DNA of 5,791 nucleotides from Patescibacteria group bacterium (GTDB taxonomy: Bacteria; Patescibacteriota; Minisyncoccia; Phycocordibacterales; UBA9973), in assembly GCA_018813625.1 (NCBI GenBank), contig JAHJBA010000019.1, positions 1 through 5,791 on the forward strand, given 5' to 3'. The translations under genes were made by a program, and so were the position numbers. This document shows positions 1 through 5,679 of the stretch, one piece after another; the first letter of the stretch is position 1, and each line of letters begins with the position of its first letter. Below the pieces are notes generated by a model. It saw nothing but the letters and a program-made list of their open reading frames with translations, searched no databases and was not told the origin of the DNA.

Positions 1-300
1 GAAGATCTTCCCATCAAACATAACGACTTTTGCACCCACGATGCCAACTTCAGGATCACTCTCGGCAGTTTCAAGTAAGAGGTCAAGCCAATCATCCTGC
101 ATGACTTCGCAATCGGCGTCAATGGAGCAGATCCATTCTGAAGCACTTTTTCGCAGTCCCTGGTTGCGGTTTTTGGCTATGGAGCGTTTCCCAACGATAG
201 CTGTCAAGTTATAGTCGCGTTGGGTATGCTTGAAAATCGAATGCATGCAGCCTTCGAGATACTCATCAGGCTGGTAACAAGGTATGTATATATCAATAGG
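1..300 (-). other. GT2 glycosyltransferase domain (partial) within the large fusion protein
   Basis: Residues 599-698 of the fusion. A first beta strand, IDIYIPCY, is followed by an amphipathic helix (DEYLEGCMHSIFKHT), the NRNQGL helix start, the strand WICSIDAD ending in the DXD-like motif, then WLDLLLETA and VGIVGAKVVMFDG. The order and spacing after NRN fit GT2/COG1216 enzymes. The usual acidic uracil-contacting segment (commonly VDNGS or similar) and the roughly 20 residues after it are absent: the chain goes from YNLTAIVG directly to KRSIAKNRN. This may be a GT2 subfamily with a short loop or a modified donor site. The catalytic-base half of the domain is outside the window. Confidence 0.85.
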
Positions 301-2094
301 TTCCGTCACGGGTTGTCCCAAAAACTGGTCTTGATAACACTCCTTACAATAAACTATTTCTTTTCGATCTGGACCAATTGCCGTCTCAAATTCATTGGAA
401 CATGGTTTGTCTCCATGAAAATGTTTAATTGTATTTTTATATTTTTTATTCTTTGATTCTGTGCCATCACACATACATCTTCTATGCCATAATTTAGGTG
501 GATTAATGAACTTTAATCTTTCGTAATGTCTACAATTATGACACAGCCTTGGTAAAGAAATATTCATTTGTCGATAAAATTGTAATTCGTTCGGTAAAAT
601 TCTGAAAGTTTCAACACACTGTTGATTGCAGTTAGTTCCATTATGGTCACACTCAATTACCTCTTCTAAAATACTATCCGATACATCTTTTATATTATCC
701 AGTAAATCTTTTGCCTTGATTGTTGTTTTATAATCTCTCTTTGGATTTTCCTGCCAATCATAGCCTTTTTCTATGGCCTCCTGTTTAGTTAATGGAAAAT
801 ACTTATGTGCCCAAGTTTCGTTGTATTTCCAAAGAGATAATTCACTTGGAAAAAATTCACCATACTTATAAGTCCTACCATTTTTATCTACATAGGGCAT
901 ATCATTCATATGTTTTTTTATTCTTTCTATTTTTTCAAAATATTCTTCTCTTGTATGTTGTTTATTAAAAACACAATATTTTTTATTTCTTAAATTTACA
1001 CAACCAAAACAATCAGAGCAATTAATTAACCTATCACAATAAAATAAATCATGAGAACTATTTGCTGCTCTTGTAAAAAAACACCTCTGAGATTCCATCC
1101 CACCGCTAGTTTCATAGAAAATTTCAGATCTATCTCCGCCAAAAGTAGCATCATGACTATCTTTCAATGAAAACCCAACCATAAAAACATCCTTGCAATT
1201 TTCAACACCTTCTCTGGAAAAAAAACAGTTCTTGCAATTCTTACTATTTATTACATCATCTCCTGTGATATTTTCCGATTTTCTGATATTGGCAAAACGT
1301 CTTGGTGTTTTATAATAAAGATCCAAAAATTCTCTCTTCGCCTTTCCTTGAATTTTGTAACTACCAATATCCCACTTTTTTATTTCTTGGAAATATTTTT
1401 CCTTTATGTATTGTTTATTAAAAACACAATATTTTTTATTTCTTAAATTTACACAACCAAAACAATTGGAACATCCCAAACAATTAAACACAAATGCACA
1501 ATCCATACACTCATCAGAAAAATAATTAAATTTTACATTATATATATTATTAGAACTCAAGGTTTCATAAGAATGATCAGCTCCTATAACATTGTCAGAA
1601 TCAATAAGATCTTTGGCTAAACACGCAACTTGGCAAGAATAACAATTAATAGACTCGATGCAATCAAAGGTTAAAGTGCAATTCTTACAACGGACATCCC
1701 CATTTGAATATTTGCAATTTTCTGAATTTTTTTGACCTAGAGCTTCACGAGGAACAATTTTTTGTAACTCATAAAACTGCTGAAAGAACGGTTTAGAAAA
1801 ATCATAATCTCTACTATAGTCTGTAGCATCCCAACTATCTCCCCACCAACAAGACGAACAATATGCCTTAATATTAGAACTTTCGGCAAAGATGCTTATA
1901 ATCTTTTTCCCACATTTATCACAAATATCACTGTATAGAGGCCTGGATTCCCGGTAAGCAAGACGGCGAATAAGCCGACATTCCGGACACCAAGTCGGTG
2001 GAGGGACTTTTATCTTTTCATAAAAATTAAAATCTTCGGGCTCTATGATAAAGTCCTTTTTACAGTTTTGGCAATTTTTTGTTTCACTTTTCAT
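1..2094 (-). CDS. Cys-rich zinc-ribbon protein fused to a GT2 glycosyltransferase (C terminus outside window)
   Basis: At least 698 codons run without a stop to the window edge, so the 3' end is missing. The start is the ATG at 2094, because an in-frame TAA lies just upstream (2112-2110); the ATG overlaps the stop of the preceding small ORF as ATGA. Residues 8-82 hold CxxC pairs (8/11, 36/39, 58/61, 79/82). Residues 127-374 are Cys-rich with a repeated module. Residues 482-586 are a second zinc-ribbon block. Residues 599-698 are the start of a GT-A fold GT2 domain: the IDIYIPCYQPDEYLEGC opening, NRNQGL, and a DAD triad (659-661) as the metal/nucleotide-sugar motif, then GIVGAKVVMFDGK, typical of COG1216-like enzymes. 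I count 41 Cys in the first 598 residues. The zinc-ribbon part resembles a widespread CPR family of unknown role. Sugar donor and acceptor are unknown. No signal peptide or membrane segment is seen, so it is probably cytoplasmic, acting on envelope or surface precursors (inference). Confidence 0.92.
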   Translation of the reverse strand, partial: MKSETKNCQNCKKDFIIEPEDFNFYEKIKVPPPTWCPECRLIRRLAYRESRPLYSDICDKCGKKIISIFAESSNIKAYCSSCWWGDSWDATDYSRDYDFSKPFFQQFYELQKIVPREALGQKNSENCKYSNGDVRCKNCTLTFDCIESINCYSCQVACLAKDLIDSDNVIGADHSYETLSSNNIYNVKFNYFSDECMDCAFVFNCLGCSNCFGCVNLRNKKYCVFNKQYIKEKYFQEIKKWDIGSYKIQGKAKREFLDLYYKTPRRFANIRKSENITGDDVINSKNCKNCFFSREGVENCKDVFMVGFSLKDSHDATFGGDRSEIFYETSGGMESQRCFFTRAANSSHDLFYCDRLINCSDCFGCVNLRNKKYCVFNKQHTREEYFEKIERIKKHMNDMPYVDKNGRTYKYGEFFPSELSLWKYNETWAHKYFPLTKQEAIEKGYDWQENPKRDYKTTIKAKDLLDNIKDVSDSILEEVIECDHNGTNCNQQCVETFRILPNELQFYRQMNISLPRLCHNCRHYERLKFINPPKLWHRRCMCDGTESKNKKYKNTIKHFHGDKPCSNEFETAIGPDRKEIVYCKECYQDQFLGQPVTEPIDIYIPCYQPDEYLEGCMHSIFKHTQRDYNLTAIVGKRSIAKNRNQGLRKSASEWICSIDADCEVMQDDWLDLLLETAESDPEVGIVGAKVVMFDGKIF
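337..630 (-). other. Second zinc-ribbon module, apparently a duplicate of the N-terminal one
   Basis: Residues 489-586. C489 and C493, then C518-x2-C521, C540-x-C542, an HxH at 558/560, C565 and C583-x2-C586. Its spacing copies the N-terminal module: 25 residues from C11 to C36 and from C493 to C518, and 19 from C39 to C58 and from C521 to C540. Phe at +4, Pro at +8, Phe-Tyr at +13/+14 and Pro at +22 after the first Cys pair are shared. It sits immediately before the GT2 domain. Confidence 0.65.
958..1013 (-). repeat. Perfect 56-bp direct repeat, copy in the second Cys module
   Basis: Identical base for base to 1411-1466, including third codon positions. It encodes CFGCVNLRNKKYCVFNKQ (residues 362-379). 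Identity stops abruptly at both ends, although the protein similarity goes on ([KR]E[KE]YF[QE]xI). The offset between copies is 453 bp, exactly 151 codons. Confidence 0.97.
1411..1466 (-). repeat. Perfect 56-bp direct repeat, copy in the first Cys module
   Basis: Partner of 958-1013, encoding residues 211-228 of the same protein. It lies at the end of a dense Cys run (C196, C199, C205, C208, C211, C214, then C223). Both copies are in the same reading frame, so recombination between them would remove 151 codons without a frameshift. Confidence 0.97.
1849..2073 (-). other. N-terminal double zinc-ribbon module of the fusion protein
   Basis: Residues 8-82. C8-x2-C11 pairs with C36-x2-C39 (ending PTWCPECR), and C58-x2-C61 pairs with C79-x2-C82 (YCSSCWW). 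Two CxxC knuckles separated by 15-30 residues are the standard zinc-ribbon arrangement. The conserved RRLAYRE and CDKCGKKIIS stretches, and the following WWGDSWDATDYSRDYDFS, match what I remember of a CPR zinc-ribbon family. Zinc binding is inferred from the Cys pairs. Confidence 0.75.
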
Positions 2095-2204
2095 TTTTTT
2101 TGAAAATTCTTATACCACCAAACTCTTAATCGAAATTTAACTGTTTTCCAAATGATTGGAAAAATGTATTTAAAGAATTCTAATTTTTGTTTCAATTTAT
2201 TCAT
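2091..2204 (-). CDS. 37-residue basic aromatic microprotein, coupled by ATGA overlaps on both sides
   Basis: An ATG at 2204-2202 shares four bases (ATGA) with the MltG stop, and its own TGA at 2093-2091 shares ATGA with the start of the Cys-rich/GT2 gene. The frame therefore exactly fills the space between the two genes. The peptide has 9 Lys and 2 Arg against a single Glu, plus 3 Trp, 5 Phe and 2 Tyr; its core is FFKYIFPIIWKTVKFRLRVW. The hydrophobic stretch is too short and too interrupted for a clear membrane span, so a membrane-surface amphipathic helix is more likely (inference). No family is recognised. A GAG directly before the ATG is the only Shine-Dalgarno-like hint, too close to be typical. 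It may encode a real small protein or may mainly serve to couple translation between its neighbours. Confidence 0.6.
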   Translation of the reverse strand: MNKLKQKLEFFKYIFPIIWKTVKFRLRVWWYKNFQKK

Positions 2205-3091
2205 CTCAAATATTTTAATTTATTTATTTTATGTTCTTCAAAAGTACGAGCATAATGAATAGCTCCTTCTTTGTCGTGCAAATAATATAAATACGGGGAA
2301 TTTTCTGGATAAATCGATGCTTCTATTGCCTTGATCCCAGGATTACAAATCGGACTTTTTGGTAATCCTTTTGTTTTATAAGTATCTGGCGCTGCATCAA
2401 CTTGAAGTGGCATACCTTTTTTAATCCTACTCCATAAAATTCCGGAAATCACAGTTCTGTCCGCATCACCTTTCGCTTCCCTTTCAATTATTGAAGCCAT
2501 GGTTATTACCTGCCCTTCGGTTTTTCCAGTAGCAACTATCTTTTCTAAAAATGGCAAAATCTTTTTCTTGTAATTATCGCCCATGGACTTCAATACATCC
2601 TTTTCGTTTGCTGTGGTAAGAAAAAAATAAGTATCCGGGAAGAGATATCCTTCCCTCAGCCTTGCCTCTACGATAAAATTCTCCTTATTGAAATCATGTA
2701 ACTTGCCAACAAAAGATTCTGAGATCTGAGATATGTCAAAACCCTCGGGAATAGTGATCTTAACGGGAGCCAGATGATACACACCCTTTGATATGCGCCT
2801 AGCTACCTCAAAAACTGGCGTTTTCTTTTCAAATAAATAATCCCCTAAAATTAGATGTTTTTCTCCACCATACATTATTACAAATGCCTCAAAGGCAATC
2901 CTTGAACGAATTATTTTTTCTGCCTTCAGGTCTCCAGAAAGATACCTAAGTGTCGTCCCTTCCTCTATGTTCAAAATAACGCCTTTTGGAAAACCACTTG
3001 GTGCGCTTAAAAATAAAAGGTAGAAACAAAAAACTGTGAAAATCAAAGCTACGAGAAGAATAATAAATTTTTTTTGTGAAAAAATGCTCAT
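2201..3091 (-). CDS. mltG: Endolytic murein transglycosylase MltG (YceG-like)
   Basis: MltG is a membrane-anchored lytic transglycosylase that cleaves nascent peptidoglycan glycan strands outside the cytoplasmic membrane and so sets strand length. Residues 1-8 are short and basic, residues 9-29 form one membrane span, and residues 38-105 fit the LysM-like subdomain (GVILNIEEGTTL at its start). The catalytic domain carries REGYLFPDTYFF (146-157), ASIIEREA (199-206) with E203 matching the family's catalytic Glu, then GMPLQVDAAPDTY (226-238) and GLPKSPICNPG (242-252). It ends with the family's SPYLYYLHDKEGAIHYARTFEEH (265-287, given here in part: key residues Y267, H279, H287). At 296 residues it is a little shorter than the E. 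coli protein but complete. It starts 13 bases after the upstream gene stops and overlaps the next small ORF by ATGA. A missing motif is not apparent; activity is very likely. Confidence 0.95.
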   Translation of the reverse strand: MSIFSQKKFIILLVALIFTVFCFYLLFLSAPSGFPKGVILNIEEGTTLRYLSGDLKAEKIIRSRIAFEAFVIMYGGEKHLILGDYLFEKKTPVFEVARRISKGVYHLAPVKITIPEGFDISQISESFVGKLHDFNKENFIVEARLREGYLFPDTYFFLTTANEKDVLKSMGDNYKKKILPFLEKIVATGKTEGQVITMASIIEREAKGDADRTVISGILWSRIKKGMPLQVDAAPDTYKTKGLPKSPICNPGIKAIEASIYPENSPYLYYLHDKEGAIHYARTFEEHKINKLKYLR

Positions 3092-3104
3092 CGGAACAGG
3101 TAAA

Positions 3105-4451
3105 TTAAATCGGCAAGTTTGGAGGAGGAGTAGCCTCTTTTGACTCTATGCGCTCAAGAGTAGGGACTTTCAATATCTGTCCTGGGAAGTGCCAAATGGT
3201 TGCCAACTCCTCAGTGTTCAGAACAAAAGTTTCAGAGTGAAAATAGGGTTTAAACAACGCAGAAAAAGGCCAAAAGATAGTGCGCACATTAAAAAGTTTA
3301 TGCCTTAATGGAGGATGGAAAAAACTACGGTTCCTATATTCATGAAGCATTCTGTTTGCAAGCATCATAATTGTTTTTTGGGAAGCCAAGAAAAAACCAC
3401 CATAAGCATCCGCCTGAGTAGAATTAAAACGGGTAAAGCCGTTTATTGATGGATTCTCATATTGACGAAAAATAAGACGAAGATTTTTTCTATTATTATA
3501 TTTAAAAACATCCTTCTTTGCCACATAACAAACTCTAATTCCAGTATCAAAACCAAGCTTGTGGGCTTTTCCAGCAAGACCCTCTACTGATTTTTTATAA
3601 AAATCGGGAACACGAATCTCTATCCTGGCCCCTTCGTCTTTAACACTAGTAAAAGGCTTTAATAATTTAGCTATTTCATTTTTAGATTCCTTCACCCAGT
3701 CATGATATTTCTTACTATGTTTTTGCCAAAAATGAGAACCTTTGGTACGATATTCTTTTTTAGATGGGGTTACAACAATCTGAAGCCACATTTGTTCCCC
3801 TTTCTGCAATGAACCAAAAAGTTCTATGACTGGAGATATTGGATCAACCTTGAATTCCTCTTTCGGATCCTTATCTAACCCATAATCAACATAAGTTTTA
3901 ATGGGATATGCCTCATGTTTCACTAACTTGAATTCGGCACCCCATAAATTCCAAGCACTTTTAGGTGTTATCTCATCAACTGCTAAAGTATAATCATCTA
4001 CTACTTTAACTTGAGCTTGAGGATATTGAGCATACATTTGAGTTTCAATAAACTCTTTTAAGCGAGAAGGCGTGCGAATATAAAAATGTACTTGCCCATC
4101 TATGGAAGCTATTTCAAGAGAAAACCAAAACCAGACTGCTCCCTGCCAATAGGTTTCTCTTCCACCCTTAACACTAAAATGATAAAGTGCATTACTAATA
4201 AAAAGTTCCATTGCTTTAGGTGATCTCAATACATCACGCGGTGGAACAATCTCAAGCAAAACCCAATCAATACCAGAAATAAAATCCTGGCGGATATAAT
4301 GCATCCACAACTTGAAAGCAATATAACCTAGCAGACATGTTCCCACCAAGGACCAGAACCAAGCAAGCCATGGAACAGAAAAAATCCATATAAAAAAATG
4401 TATAATCCCCGAAGCTGCCCCATAAATAACATAAGCCACTGAATCGATCAT
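3105..4451 (-). CDS. CPR-type conserved membrane protein, likely type IV secretion/DNA-transfer associated (DUF8128-like)
   Basis: 448 residues. Two hydrophobic spans near the N terminus (about 8-26 and 30-50, Trp/Phe-rich) form a hairpin, followed by a long soluble part, probably cytoplasmic. LLEIVPPRDVLRSPKAMELF (65-84) and the later WFSLEIASIDGQVHFYIRTP and YAQYPQAQVKVVDDYT match a CPR/archaeal family that I associate with VirD4/TraG-like or HerA-like ATPases; in some genomes it is joined to or next to the ATPase. The C-terminal tail (about 418-448: FVLNTEELATIWHFPG, then TPPPNLPI) resembles the linker that precedes the ATPase in such fusions. Here it stands alone with no ATPase in the window. 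The family link rests on memory of sequence style; the role is inferred. The start at 4451 has no Shine-Dalgarno sequence. MltG follows after 13 bases, so the two are probably co-transcribed. Confidence 0.65.
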   Translation of the reverse strand: MIDSVAYVIYGAASGIIHFFIWIFSVPWLAWFWSLVGTCLLGYIAFKLWMHYIRQDFISGIDWVLLEIVPPRDVLRSPKAMELFISNALYHFSVKGGRETYWQGAVWFWFSLEIASIDGQVHFYIRTPSRLKEFIETQMYAQYPQAQVKVVDDYTLAVDEITPKSAWNLWGAEFKLVKHEAYPIKTYVDYGLDKDPKEEFKVDPISPVIELFGSLQKGEQMWLQIVVTPSKKEYRTKGSHFWQKHSKKYHDWVKESKNEIAKLLKPFTSVKDEGARIEIRVPDFYKKSVEGLAGKAHKLGFDTGIRVCYVAKKDVFKYNNRKNLRLIFRQYENPSINGFTRFNSTQADAYGGFFLASQKTIMMLANRMLHEYRNRSFFHPPLRHKLFNVRTIFWPFSALFKPYFHSETFVLNTEELATIWHFPGQILKVPTLERIESKEATPPPNLPI

Positions 4452-4460
4452 ATGACTTAT

Positions 4461-4488
4461 ATTTTAATACAAAACACTAGTAAATCAA
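4461..4488 (-). promoter_or_regulatory. Possible weak sigma70-type promoter before the 448-residue membrane protein
   Basis: On the minus strand TTGATT (4488-4483) and TAAAAT (4466-4461) are 16 bases apart, a 4/6 and 5/6 match to the -35 and -10 consensus. The -10 box ends only 9 bases before the ATG, so a transcript would have almost no leader. The gap is very AT-rich, so a chance match is quite possible. Confidence 0.3.
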
Positions 4489-4506
4489 AGCAAATTGGGG
4501 ATAGGT

Positions 4507-4638
4507 TTATTGTCTAGTATGAAAAGGTAAATTATCCCAATTTCTCTCAATAGAATTAAAAAAACCCAAAAGGGTCAGAACAATTATTATACCAATAATA
4601 ATTATAAGAATATGAACAACTCCACGATTATTTTTCAT
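4507..4638 (-). CDS. 43-residue single-span membrane protein with a prepilin-like N terminus
   Basis: ATG at 4638, 7 bases after the stop of the sigma-like gene; TAA at 4509-4507. The peptide starts MKNNRGVVHILIIIIG: a short basic head, Gly6, then a hydrophobic run to about residue 27, then a polar tail (NSIERNWDNLPFHTRQ). A Lys/Arg-Gly-hydrophobic-His start is a recurring feature of small CPR envelope proteins and resembles class III/type IV prepilin signals. The Glu at +5 after the cleavage Gly, usual in type IV pilins, is absent, so processing is uncertain. The function is unknown. Start and stop fit the gap between neighbours well, but no homologue can be named, and a terminator-like hairpin lies inside the frame. 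Confidence 0.6.
   Translation of the reverse strand: MKNNRGVVHILIIIIGIIIVLTLLGFFNSIERNWDNLPFHTRQ
4558..4575 (-). terminator. Terminator-like hairpin with T-run, inside the 43-residue ORF
   Basis: On the minus strand ACCC (4575-4572), a TTTT loop and GGGT (4567-4564) can pair, and the last T begins a run of seven Ts (4564-4558). The stem is only 4 bp, below the usual strength of an intrinsic terminator. The bases also encode TLLGFF of the small membrane protein, so the T-run may simply be Phe codons. It could be a partial attenuator ahead of the promoter-like site at 4461-4488. Confidence 0.25.
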
Positions 4639-4645
4639 TTTTAGA

Positions 4646-5674
4646 TTAGACTAAAGTATAAAGCCCATTTTTGTTTTTCTTGAAATATTTTGGATTCTGA
4701 ATATTAACCAAAATAGTATTTTTCTTAAAATACCTCTCTTTCATTACTTTTTCAATGATATCTTCCTTAGAAAGAGGGCCCTCTCTCTTTAAGATATCAC
4801 GAATAACATCACGCGCAATACCAGTTTTGTATCCCCATTCAGCAAGCGCATATAATCCACGTCCAACTAATACAAATCTTGAATCTTTTATTAATTCATT
4901 ATGACAAGTTGCATAATGAGTCTTCTTGCCGAAAGTCTTCGTAATGGCATCTGCCACCTCTCTGAAGTGCATAGGTGAGCCATGTTTTCTCATAACCAAG
5001 AAAGCGTAGTCTTTTACCCCACGCGTATGAACATTTGGAGAAGTTGTTTTACCCCATTCGCCAAGAGGGTTCTTGGAAACAGCCTTAGACATCTTCAGCC
5101 ACCTTCGCGCAATCTCTTCATTTCTGTATTCATCAGAAACACTTTTCATATGATCAAAAAACTTTTTAATTATTTCTGATTCTGGAACAAGATCTTCGTC
5201 ACTTAGGTTTGAATAAAGTTTTTTAAGAGAATCATGCACCTTTTCAGCCATTTCATCATCCACACTCCAGCGAGAATGAAAATGATCGTCTTCACGATGT
5301 TTTTTAAAGGTATCTCCTAATACTAGATAAAAATGGACATGATTTTGAGTAGCTTTATCTTTAGACACATGAGATAGAAGCTCGCTTTCCGCAACAACAG
5401 AACCCAGAGATCGTATCAATTTCTCGAGTTCCTCAAAAACTGCTTTTTCTCCCCTGAAGGCATCAGATTTTTTAATCAGGGAAATAGCGGCGTCCTCTAT
5501 TTGCCTAACGCGTTCTCTCGTTATATTATATTTCTTCCCAATCTCCTCCAGCGTCTTTTTTTCAGCATCAGAGGTCAAACCAAAGCGGTTCATAATAACA
5601 TCGGACGCACGATCATGAAGATGTGATGTTATCTTTTTTGTAACCTGTTTTGGTTTGAATGATATTGTTGCCAT
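4646..5674 (-). CDS. Sigma-70 region-4-like / HARE-HTH winged-helix DNA-binding protein
   Basis: 342 residues. Residues 22-66 resemble sigma70 region 4, the part that reads the -35 element: RASDVIMNRFGL, then the helix-turn-helix TLEEIGKKYNITRERVRQIE (41-60). There is no region 2, so it cannot act as a normal sigma factor on its own. Residues 76-137 look like a winged helix (LGSVVAESELLSHV). Residues about 220-283 are a HARE-HTH domain of the type also found in the RNA polymerase delta subunit (DYAFLVMRKHGSPMHFREVA, then FVLVGRGLYALAEWGY). Residues 285-342 repeat a similar winged helix, ending NKNGLYTLV. It probably acts as a transcription regulator or RNA-polymerase-associated factor in the cytoplasm. 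It begins 5 bases after the upstream stop, implying one operon. Similar proteins are common in CPR genomes; targets are unknown. Confidence 0.8.
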   Translation of the reverse strand: MATISFKPKQVTKKITSHLHDRASDVIMNRFGLTSDAEKKTLEEIGKKYNITRERVRQIEDAAISLIKKSDAFRGEKAVFEELEKLIRSLGSVVAESELLSHVSKDKATQNHVHFYLVLGDTFKKHREDDHFHSRWSVDDEMAEKVHDSLKKLYSNLSDEDLVPESEIIKKFFDHMKSVSDEYRNEEIARRWLKMSKAVSKNPLGEWGKTTSPNVHTRGVKDYAFLVMRKHGSPMHFREVADAITKTFGKKTHYATCHNELIKDSRFVLVGRGLYALAEWGYKTGIARDVIRDILKREGPLSKEDIIEKVMKERYFKKNTILVNIQNPKYFKKNKNGLYTLV

Positions 5675-5679
5675 AAACT

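Noticed and set aside
1..10. Perfect 10-bp palindrome GAAGATCTTC at the window edge
   Set aside because: It is a short palindrome within GT2 codons (GKIF region), expected by chance and without partner sites.
199..223. Selenocysteine or TGA recoding in the Cys-rich protein
   Set aside because: All Cys positions are TGT or TGC in the minus frame, and no in-frame TGA occurs in the 698 codons (coordinates here are residue numbers).
220..456. Plus-strand 78-codon ORF
   Set aside because: It lies antisense to the GT2/zinc-ribbon junction, which has clear protein motifs. Its own translation shows no recognisable domain.
958..1466. CRISPR-like repeat-spacer arrangement
   Set aside because: There are only two copies, 453 bp apart, both inside one reading frame and encoding a conserved Cys motif; the interval is coding.
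2095..2200. Non-coding spacer or regulatory RNA between mltG and the Cys-rich gene
   Set aside because: The interval is fully covered by a frame with ATGA overlaps at both ends; no stable hairpin was evident.
4982..5179. Plus-strand 65-codon ORF
   Set aside because: It is antisense to the middle of the sigma-like/HARE-HTH gene and has no supporting motif.
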